Below the pieces are notes generated by a model that saw nothing but the letters and a program-made list of their open reading frames with translations, was not told the origin of the DNA and made no database searches. DNA of 22,485 nucleotides. Source: a virus. A program made the translations under genes and the position numbers. Position 1 is the first letter of the stretch; each line of letters opens with the position of its first letter. The stretch is from IMG/VR virus record IMGVR_UViG_3300030380_002405, positions 3,288 to 25,772 of that record. One strand, 5' to 3'. Shown one piece after another: positions 7,345 to 12,556 of this stretch.

Positions 7345-7505
7345 AAAAAGCATGGAGGGTATGGAAGTATGCATTGGGTAGCTTCTCTGATGAAAAGACT
7401 AGACGATACGACAATTACGTTGTTCTGGTACGTTCTATTATTTTCTTTTCTTATCTCATTACTAATTGTTTTATTACTGCAGGGGTGATCCGACATTGGA
7501 ACTAA
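7341..7505 (+). CDS. Small membrane protein, 54 aa, overlapping gp62
   Basis: The ATG overlaps the stop of the glycosyltransferase gene. The 54-residue protein has a basic N-terminal part (MKKAWRVWKYALG, then DEKTRRYDNY) and one transmembrane helix at about residues 28-48 (VLVRSIIFFSYLITNCFITAG), ending in VIRHWN. It strongly recalls a small protein found widely in T4-like cyanophages with the pattern RVWxxALG...R..I...T..FI.A..IRHW; its function is unknown. Its last 10 bases overlap the proposed TTG start of gp62. The Shine-Dalgarno-like AGGGGTG that would serve gp62 lies within this gene. Confidence 0.8.
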   Translation: MKKAWRVWKYALGSFSDEKTRRYDNYVVLVRSIIFFSYLITNCFITAGVIRHWN

Positions 7506-7876
7506 AAGATTGGCTTAATTCTATCAACTTCAATAAAGAGAATCTTATTGAGGAAGATCCTTCTACAATTAAGGATTATGCTCCTTACATTGTTAATCGT
7601 TGTTTATCAGGACATCTGGATTGTATAATGTTTGCAAACGAGATGAATAAATACTCTTTCCTTGATAAGGATATGCAATATTCATTTTATCTAAATACAC
7701 TTAGGAAAAAGAAGAGATTCAGTCCCTGGCTCCGTAAGGATAAAGTCACAGACCTTGAAATCATTAAACAATACTATGGTTATAGTAACGAAAAAGCATC
7801 TAATGCTTTGAAAATATTAACCCCTGAACAAATTAATTTTATTAAACAACGACTTGAAACTGGAGGATCGAAATGA
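7496..7876 (+). CDS. gp62: gp62 clamp loader small subunit (TTG start)
   Basis: gp62 is the non-ATPase subunit of the T4-type clamp loader and bridges the gp44 ring. Cyanophage-type features are LKDWLNSIN near the start, APYIVNRCLSGHLDCIMFANEMN, LNTLRKKKRFSPWLRK and LEIIKQYYGYSNEKA (T4 has AVPRGKRYGKWAK and LIIKLLAKRYQV). At 126 residues it is much shorter than the T4 protein (187). There is no in-frame ATG before the conserved region. The best start is TTG at 7496, with AGGGGTG about 8 bp upstream; another TTG at 7466 would add 10 residues without a good site. The start overlaps the preceding membrane-protein gene and the stop overlaps regA (ATGA). Confidence 0.88.
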   Translation: MELKDWLNSINFNKENLIEEDPSTIKDYAPYIVNRCLSGHLDCIMFANEMNKYSFLDKDMQYSFYLNTLRKKKRFSPWLRKDKVTDLEIIKQYYGYSNEKASNALKILTPEQINFIKQRLETGGSK

Positions 7877-8307
7877 CTACCACTGAGCCCACTGTACAAT
7901 GGTCACAAGACCAAATGGTAGAAGTGCTTCTCAATGAACCCGATGATTTCTTAAAGGTAAGAGAAACTCTCACAAGAATTGGTGTAGCATCAAGAAAAGA
8001 AAAGAAATTATATCAGAGTTGTCATATATTACACAAACAAGGTAAGTATTACATAGTTCATTTTAAAGAACTCTTTGCCTTAGATGGTAAACATGCTAAT
8101 CTTACTCCCAATGACGTTCAACGTAGAAATAGGATTACTCGTCTTCTTTCTGATTGGGGACTTATCTCTGTAGTAAAAGATGAATCGGTAACGGACATCG
8201 CTCCACTCAATCAAATTAAAGTCTTGGCTTTTAAAGATAAAGGTGAATGGATACTAGAACAGAAGTATAATATTGGGAAGAAAACTAAACCAACAGAGGA
8301 TACGTAA
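7873..8307 (+). CDS. regA: RegA translational repressor
   Basis: RegA binds early phage mRNAs at their translation start sites and blocks ribosome binding; in T4 its targets include genes 44, 45, 62 and regA itself. The match to T4 RegA is very strong: PDDFLKVRETLTRIGVA, LYQSCHILHKQGKYYIVHFKELFALDG, RRNRITRLLSDWGLI, and EWILEQKYNIG near the end. The first 14 residues form an extension relative to T4; Met15 aligns with T4 Met1. I keep the ATG at 7873 because GGAGG lies 6 bp before it, whereas the ATG at 7915 has none. The 144-residue protein is the last gene before the large regulatory gap. Confidence 0.96.
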   Translation: MTTTEPTVQWSQDQMVEVLLNEPDDFLKVRETLTRIGVASRKEKKLYQSCHILHKQGKYYIVHFKELFALDGKHANLTPNDVQRRNRITRLLSDWGLISVVKDESVTDIAPLNQIKVLAFKDKGEWILEQKYNIGKKTKPTEDT

Positions 8308-8334
8308 CTTTACCAAATACTTAAAAAAATACCC

Positions 8335-8363
8335 TTTACATATAAATACTTTTGTGTTAATAT
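8335..8363 (+). promoter_or_regulatory. Early (sigma70-type) promoter overlapping a late-type motif
   Basis: TTTACA (8335-8340) and TAATAT (8358-8363) are separated by exactly 17 bp, with TG one base before the -10 (extended -10). Between them, at 8341-8348, is TATAAATA, identical to the T4 late promoter -10. The site lies just after regA and before the CX3C micro-protein gene, so the same short region could serve host-type early and phage-type late polymerase. This is a prediction from sequence alone. Confidence 0.6.
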
Positions 8364-8426
8364 GGAGACAAATGATCCTAAACTAAATTGGTTATGGATA
8401 ATACAAAAACTTAAACTGGGGGTAAA

Positions 8427-8573
8427 ATGCACAATTTAATTTCGTACAATAATCTCAAAGCATGGCCTTCATATGAGGAAACAGATCAAGTGGCAGAATA
8501 CTTTGAGTGTATTACTGACTGTGCAATAGACGATAAAAGTTGCGTTCGAGAATGCAGATTAGTTTTAGACTAG
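8427..8573 (+). CDS. CX3C-CX3C micro-protein, 48 aa
   Basis: This short gene has an excellent ribosome site (GGGGGT 5 bp before the ATG) and stands alone between the promoter region at 8335-8363 and the terminator at 8592-8615. The 48-residue product carries four cysteines, Cys28, Cys32, Cys39 and Cys43, as C-x3-C-x6-C-x3-C. This is the twin CX3C pattern of small helical hairpins stabilised by disulfides or binding metal. The N-terminal part, ISYNNLKAWPSYEETD, resembles small cyanophage proteins I recall. Function is unknown. Its own promoter and terminator suggest strong, separately timed expression. Confidence 0.75.
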   Translation: MHNLISYNNLKAWPSYEETDQVAEYFECITDCAIDDKSCVRECRLVLD

Positions 8574-8591
8574 AAAACCGAATAGAATTGG

Positions 8592-8615
8592 GAGGGGTTT
8601 CACACCCCTCTTTTT
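8592..8615 (+). terminator. Rho-independent terminator after the CX3C gene
   Basis: GAGGGGT (8592-8598) and ACCCCTC (8604-8610) form a perfect 7-bp stem with a 5-base loop (TTCAC), followed directly by five T (8611-8615). It ends the transcript of the 48-residue gene and insulates hsp20. Confidence 0.9.
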
Positions 8616-8627
8616 AATGCTTGCTTG

Positions 8628-8633
8628 TATAAT
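8628..8633 (+). promoter_or_regulatory. Probable hsp20 promoter -10 box
   Basis: This is a perfect TATAAT at 8628-8633 downstream of the terminator and 55 bp before the hsp20 ATG. No recognisable -35 exists 16-18 bp upstream (CCCCTC-like sequence from the terminator stem), so an activator or a middle-type factor may be needed. Initiation would fall near 8640, giving a leader of about 48 nt. Confidence 0.5.
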
Positions 8634-8638
8634 TAGTA

Positions 8639-8659
8639 GTGTACGCCGTAAGGGTACAC
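8639..8659 (+). promoter_or_regulatory. 5'-end hairpin with GNRA-type tetraloop in hsp20 leader
   Basis: GTGTAC (8639-8644) pairs with GTACAC (8654-8659). CC (8646-8647) pairs with GG (8652-8653) around the loop GTAA, leaving G8645 bulged. This is an 8-bp stem closed by a C-GUAA-G tetraloop, at or next to the predicted transcript 5' end. It could stabilise the mRNA or act as the upstream arm of the thermosensor described next. Confidence 0.5.
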
Positions 8660-8667
8660 AATTCACA

Positions 8668-8683
8668 CTCGCTTAATAAGGAG
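8668..8683 (+). promoter_or_regulatory. Candidate ROSE-like RNA thermometer over hsp20 ribosome site
   Basis: CTC-G-CTT (8668-8674) can pair with AAG-GAG (8678-8683) across the 3-base loop AAT, leaving G8671 unpaired. This sequesters the strong Shine-Dalgarno AAGGAG, 4 bp before the hsp20 ATG at 8688. The strand opposite the Shine-Dalgarno contains UCGCU. ROSE thermometers upstream of bacterial small heat-shock genes use UYGCU paired to AGGA with the same bulged G. Melting would expose the site at raised temperature. This is inferred from sequence only; the stem is short and could be partly open at normal temperatures. Confidence 0.5.
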
Positions 8684-8687
8684 AACC

Positions 8688-9122
8688 ATGAACACACTAG
8701 CAAGGTATCACGCTGCTAATCTTCCCGATCTATTTGATAGGATAACTAAGAATAGCATAGGAATGGATGATTATCTGAATAGTTTTTTTAATTCAGATAT
8801 TCCACAATCTAATTATCCACCATATAATCTAATACAGTTGAATAATCATGAGTCGAAACTCGAAATCGCACTTGCGGGCTTTAAGAAAGATGAACTCAAA
8901 GTCTATACAGAGTTTGGAAAATTACATGTCGAAGGCAAGAAAGAAGAATCAAAAGTTAATGGAGAATTTGTCCATAAAGGATTGGCCCAACGCTCCTTTG
9001 AACGGATCTGGACGGTCACCGATGATACGAAGGTTGGATCCGTCAAGTTTGAAGATGGATTATTAACAATAGAACTAAATAAGATAGTACCCGAACACCA
9101 CGCTCGTAAAGAGTATCTTTAA
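8688..9122 (+). CDS. hsp20: Hsp20 small heat-shock protein
   Basis: This is an ATP-independent holdase chaperone of the alpha-crystallin family, a core gene of T4-like cyanophages. In the 144-residue protein the alpha-crystallin domain spans about residues 46-130. It contains KLEIALAGFKKDELKVYTEFGKLHVEGKK, then FERIWTVTDDTKVGSVKFEDGLLTIELNKI, where the family pattern LPGF-K-x2-[DE]-x-V and A-x2-x-NG(DG)-L-x-[IV] is recognisable. The C-terminal tail (VPEHHARKEYL) lacks an obvious I-x-I/V oligomerisation motif. A strong AAGGAG lies 4 bp upstream of the ATG within a hairpin, suggesting translational control by temperature. The gene has its own -10 box and follows a terminator. Confidence 0.93.
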   Translation: MNTLARYHAANLPDLFDRITKNSIGMDDYLNSFFNSDIPQSNYPPYNLIQLNNHESKLEIALAGFKKDELKVYTEFGKLHVEGKKEESKVNGEFVHKGLAQRSFERIWTVTDDTKVGSVKFEDGLLTIELNKIVPEHHARKEYL

Positions 9123-9124
9123 TT

Positions 9125-9328
9125 ATGGCACTATCTGAAAAAACCCACGACTATCTGCTCGAAGCAGAAGGATGTCTTAGATCAGCAATTAAGACTGCTG
9201 CTACTTGTGAAAAACCATTAGTTGTAACTCAACTATCTCAATTACTTATGGACATTGAACGTGTCAAAGAATTTGAAAAACTGCAAGACATCGTAGATGA
9301 AGAAATGCAGAAGAAGAGAGAGTCTTGA
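9125..9328 (+). CDS. Small helical protein downstream of hsp20, 67 aa
   Basis: It starts 2 bases after the hsp20 stop, so it is co-transcribed with it. The 67-residue product looks wholly helical, with a first helix through EKTHDYLLEAEGCLRSAIKTA and a second through LSQLLMDIERVKEFEKLQDIVDEEMQKK. It is acidic overall with a basic end. Similar small proteins occur in cyanophages but I know no function. Its last codons and stop form the stem and loop of the terminator that follows. Confidence 0.78.
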   Translation: MALSEKTHDYLLEAEGCLRSAIKTAATCEKPLVVTQLSQLLMDIERVKEFEKLQDIVDEEMQKKRES

Positions 9329-9345
9329 CAGACTCTCTTTTTTTT
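9314..9345 (+). terminator. Rho-independent terminator overlapping a gene end and a promoter
   Basis: AGAGAGTCT (9317-9325) and AGACTCTCT (9330-9338) make a perfect 9-bp stem with a 4-base loop, TGAC (9326-9329). The stem is extended by A-T and G-T pairs at its base, and a run of seven T covers 9339-9345. The stop codon of the small gene lies in the loop. The same bases hold the -35 box of the next promoter. Confidence 0.9.
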
Positions 9346-9353
9346 CTTATAAT
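9325..9353 (+). promoter_or_regulatory. Consensus sigma70-type promoter of the replication operon
   Basis: TTGACA (9325-9330) and TATAAT (9348-9353) are both perfect consensus, at the ideal 17-bp spacing. The -35 lies in the loop and start of the right arm of the terminator hairpin, and the spacer contains its T run. Initiation near 9360 would leave a leader of only about 15 nt before the ATG at 9375, starting at or inside the GAGG ribosome site (9359-9362). This is a strong early promoter for the gp43-uvsX-gp41 operon. Confidence 0.85.
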
Positions 9354-9374
9354 AAAAAGAGGTAACTATAAATT

Positions 9375-9728
9375 ATGACGGTTAAACTGATACTCTTAAA
9401 ATCAGGAGAAGACATCATTGCTGATGTTACAGAAATGATTGTAGGAGAAGGTGAAGAGAAAAAAGTCATTGGATATTTCTTTGATAAGGCATGTGTAGTA
9501 AAACTAAAAGAAGGTCAAGAACCTACAGAGAAGAAGTCTGCTTTTCAGGTTTCGATGTTTCCGTGGATGCCTCTCTCAGCTGATTCACATATTCCTGTTC
9601 CATCCGATTGGGTGGTAACAATGGTGGAACCAAAAGAAAAACTTAAACAAATGTATTTGGAGGATGTAGTAGGAAATGGCCAAAATAGTAAAGGTAGTGA
9701 CTCTGATGAGTCAACAACTGCTGATTAG
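9375..9728 (+). CDS. Sm-like (LSm-type) phage protein, first of a tandem pair
   Basis: This 117-residue protein is the first gene of the replication operon. The beginning, VKLILLKSGEDIIADVTEM, reads as the first two strands of an Sm-like small beta barrel. The core ends with WVVTMVEPKEKLKQMYLEDV, followed by a disordered acidic Ser/Asp/Gly tail of about 20 residues. Related conserved proteins lie next to gp43 in many T4-like cyanophages. If truly Sm-like, it may bind RNA or form a ring, but this is inferred. It overlaps the next gene by 53 nt, and the two proteins appear to be paralogues. Confidence 0.75.
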   Translation: MTVKLILLKSGEDIIADVTEMIVGEGEEKKVIGYFFDKACVVKLKEGQEPTEKKSAFQVSMFPWMPLSADSHIPVPSDWVVTMVEPKEKLKQMYLEDVVGNGQNSKGSDSDESTTAD

Positions 9729-9936
9729 TGAAATTGAAGAGGTTGCAGCTGTAGTTCCTGGTGAACCTGATTGTAAATTAATTAATCCTTGCATCATAAA
9801 AGATGATTTAGTTTTAGAACCTTGGTTGCTTAAAGTAACAAAGGATGATATATTCATGCTGAGTTCTGATAAGATTCTTACTCTTGTAGAACCAACACCC
9901 ACCTTACTTGAAAAATACTTAACCCTTACAGAATGA
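9676..9936 (+). CDS. Second Sm-like phage protein, paralogue of the preceding gene
   Basis: This 86-residue protein starts inside the acidic tail of the previous gene. I keep the ATG at 9676 because KIVKVVTLMSQQLLISEIEEV then aligns with VKLILLKSGEDIIADVTEM of the neighbour. Starting at the ATG at 9706 would remove the first strand. The ends also align: ILTLVEPTPTLLEKYL with VVTMVEPKEKLKQMYL. There is no acidic tail. Two adjacent, different Sm-like subunits could make a mixed ring or two separate rings. The stop overlaps the gp43 start (ATGA). Confidence 0.72.
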   Translation: MAKIVKVVTLMSQQLLISEIEEVAAVVPGEPDCKLINPCIIKDDLVLEPWLLKVTKDDIFMLSSDKILTLVEPTPTLLEKYLTLTE

Positions 9937-12425
9937 AATTCTACACCAACGTTCAACTAATCGGAAACCAATTCTTGGTTCGTGGAGTTGAAAATGGTAG
10001 AAGGTATGAACACCGTGATGAGTTCTTTCCGACTCTATTTGTCAAATCTAAAAAGAAGACTAAATATAAGACGTTAAATGGAGAGTCAGTTGAAGCGATT
10101 AATCCAGGTTCGGTGCGAGATTGCCGTGAGTTCTATAAAAGATATGATGAGGTTGAGGGATTTGAAATATATGGGAATGACAGGTACATATATCAATATA
10201 TCTCAGAGAAGTATCCTGAAGATGAGATCAAGTTTGACATCAGCAAGATTAAACTTATTACTTTGGATATTGAAACTACGTCTGAGCAAGGCTTCCCTAA
10301 TGTGGAATCGTGCGTCGAAGAGATTTTGGCAATCACAATACAAGACTATACAACTAAGCAGATCGTTACTTGGGGAAGTAAACCCTTTAAGAATAATCGG
10401 AATGATGTAATCTATCATTATTGTTCAACTGAGCATGAATTATTAACATCGTTCATAAACTATTGGATGCAAGATGTTCCAGATGTGATTACTGGTTGGA
10501 ACATACAGATGTTTGATATACCTTATATTTGTAAGAGATTAGAGAGAGTTCTTGGTGAGAAGTTAATGAAGAGGTTCTCGCCTTGGGGTCTTGTGAGTGA
10601 GGGTGAGATACATGTAATGGGACGCACCCAGATTGTATTTGATGTTGGTGGTGTAACTCAACTCGATTACATGGATCTTTATAAGAAGTTTACTTATAAG
10701 GCACAAGAGTCTTATCGTTTGGATTATATTGCAAAGGTGGAGTTGGGTCAGCAGAAGTTAGATCACTCTGAGTTTGATACATTCAAGGATTTCTATACGA
10801 AAGGGTGGCAGAAGTTTATTGAATACAATATAATTGACGTGGAACTTGTTGACCGTTTGGAAGACAAGATGAAACTGATTGAACTTGCATTGACTATGGC
10901 TTATGATGCTAAAGTCAATTATAATGATGTGTTCTATCAGGTGCGGATGTGGGACACCATCATCTATAACTATTTAAAGAAGAGGAATATAGTTATCCCT
11001 CCTAAGAATAGATCTCAAAAGAACGAAAAATACGCAGGTGCTTATGTCAAGGAACCGAAACCAGGAAAGTATGATTGGGTGGTTAGTTTTGACCTCAATA
11101 GTCTGTACCCTCATCTTATTATGCAATATAACATTTCCCCAGAGACCCTCAGGGAGACTCGACATCCCAGTTCGAGCGTTGAAAGGATCTTAAATGAAGA
11201 GGTAGATGACTTTAATCCAGAGTATGCTACTTGTGCCAATGGAGCACAGTACAGAAAGGATGTGCGTGGATTTCTGCCAGAGTTGATGGATAAGATGTAT
11301 GGTGATAGAGTAGTATTTAAAAGGAGGATGTTAGATGCCAAACAAGCTTATGAGAAGACTCCATCTCTTTCTCTTAGTAAAGAAATTGCCAGATGCAACA
11401 ATATACAGATGGCGAAAAAGATATCTCTTAACAGTGCTTATGGTGCTATCGGCAATCAGTACTTCCGCTATTACAAACTCGCTAATGCAGAAGCAATTAC
11501 TTTGTCTGGCCAAGTATCCATTCGTTGGATAGAGAACAAGATGAACCAAAAGATCAATAAGATCTTAAAAACTGAGGATATTGATTATGTTATTGCTTCG
11601 GATACTGATTCTATCTACCTTAATCTTGGTCCTTTGGTTGACCGTGTATACAAAGGCAGAGAGAAAACTAATGAGGGCGTTGTCACGTTCCTTAATAAGA
11701 TCTGTGAGATGGAATTTGAGCCGTATATTGAGAGTTCTTATCAAGCGTTGGCCGACTACGTGAGTGCCTACGACCAAAAGATGCAGATGAAGCGAGAGAA
11801 CATTGCTGAACGTGGCATCTGGACTGCTAAAAAGAGATACATCCTAAATGTATGGGATAGTGAGGGTGTTCGATATGAAGAACCCAAACTAAAGATGATG
11901 GGTATTGAGGCAGTCAAATCCTCAACTCCTGCACCATGTAGAGAGATGATTAAAAATGCTCTCAAACTTATGATGAATGGCACTGAGGAGGACGTGATTG
12001 ACTTTATTGACAAGTCACGTAAGGAGTTTAAGACACTTCCACCAGAGGAAATAGCCTTTCCTAGATCAGCAACTAATGTTGTCAAGTATCAAGCACATTC
12101 TACAATCTATGCAAAAGGAACTCCCATACATATACGTGGTGCATTATTGTATAACCATTATGTCAAACAACATAAGTTAGACAATAAGTATTCTCTCATT
12201 CAGAATGGTGAAAAAATCAAATTCTGCTATCTGAAAAAACCTAATATTATTCATGAGAATATTATTTCGTTTATTCAGGACTTTCCTCACGAGATCGGTC
12301 TTGACAAGTACATAGATTATGATCTACAATTTGACAAAGCCTTCTTGGAACCACTCAAAATCATTCTTGATGCGATTGGGTGGAACGTTGAGAAAACTGT
12401 AAACCTAGAACTCTTTTTTTCCTAA
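9933..12425 (+). CDS. gp43: gp43 DNA polymerase (family B)
   Basis: This is the replicative polymerase with proofreading exonuclease. Exo I is LDIETT (Asp112, Glu114, the same numbers as in T4), Exo II is ITGWNIQMFDIPYI, and Exo III is YNIIDVELVDRL. Motif A is SFDLNSLYP (Asp387), motif B is KKISLNSAYG (about residues 495-504) and motif C is ASDTDSIYL (Asp557, Asp559). All catalytic residues are present. At 830 residues it is somewhat shorter than T4 gp43 (898). The C-terminus ends in NLELFFS, a hydrophobic tail of the kind family B phage polymerases use to bind the clamp. The start overlaps the Sm-like gene and the stop overlaps the next small gene. Confidence 0.98.
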   Translation: MKFYTNVQLIGNQFLVRGVENGRRYEHRDEFFPTLFVKSKKKTKYKTLNGESVEAINPGSVRDCREFYKRYDEVEGFEIYGNDRYIYQYISEKYPEDEIKFDISKIKLITLDIETTSEQGFPNVESCVEEILAITIQDYTTKQIVTWGSKPFKNNRNDVIYHYCSTEHELLTSFINYWMQDVPDVITGWNIQMFDIPYICKRLERVLGEKLMKRFSPWGLVSEGEIHVMGRTQIVFDVGGVTQLDYMDLYKKFTYKAQESYRLDYIAKVELGQQKLDHSEFDTFKDFYTKGWQKFIEYNIIDVELVDRLEDKMKLIELALTMAYDAKVNYNDVFYQVRMWDTIIYNYLKKRNIVIPPKNRSQKNEKYAGAYVKEPKPGKYDWVVSFDLNSLYPHLIMQYNISPETLRETRHPSSSVERILNEEVDDFNPEYATCANGAQYRKDVRGFLPELMDKMYGDRVVFKRRMLDAKQAYEKTPSLSLSKEIARCNNIQMAKKISLNSAYGAIGNQYFRYYKLANAEAITLSGQVSIRWIENKMNQKINKILKTEDIDYVIASDTDSIYLNLGPLVDRVYKGREKTNEGVVTFLNKICEMEFEPYIESSYQALADYVSAYDQKMQMKRENIAERGIWTAKKRYILNVWDSEGVRYEEPKLKMMGIEAVKSSTPAPCREMIKNALKLMMNGTEEDVIDFIDKSRKEFKTLPPEEIAFPRSATNVVKYQAHSTIYAKGTPIHIRGALLYNHYVKQHKLDNKYSLIQNGEKIKFCYLKKPNIIHENIISFIQDFPHEIGLDKYIDYDLQFDKAFLEPLKIILDAIGWNVEKTVNLELFFS

Positions 12426-12556
12426 TGGAATTACCTATTAACGATAAAGATTTGGCGATTATTGTATCAGCACTTTCACTTGGCGGTGATGCAAGATTAT
12501 ATCATCTTTTGAAAGGAGTAAAAGAGGACAGAGCACTAAAGGAGAAAACTATTTAA
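12425..12556 (+). CDS. Small protein between gp43 and uvsX, 43 aa
   Basis: The ATG overlaps the gp43 stop (TAATG) and the stop overlaps the uvsX start in the same way. The 43-residue peptide has two short helices around a glycine turn (DLAIIVSALSLGGDARLYHLLKGVKED). Similar short frames occur at this position in cyanophages as I recall. It may be a small accessory factor of replication or recombination; no function is known. A GAGG (12522-12525) and GGAG (12541-12544) within it may help initiate uvsX. Confidence 0.72.
   Translation: MELPINDKDLAIIVSALSLGGDARLYHLLKGVKEDRALKEKTI

Noticed and set aside
8362-8439. Open frame of 25 codons from an ATG overlapping the -10 at 8358-8363
   Set aside because: The ATG lies within the -10 box of the promoter, so the early transcript would not contain it. 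It has no ribosome site and overlaps the well-supported 48-residue gene. Conservation in relatives could revive it.
8308-8687. tRNA gene or attachment site in the largest gap
   Set aside because: I see no cloverleaf-like arrangement or T-loop sequence. The gap is explained by two promoters, a 48-residue gene, a terminator and the hsp20 leader.
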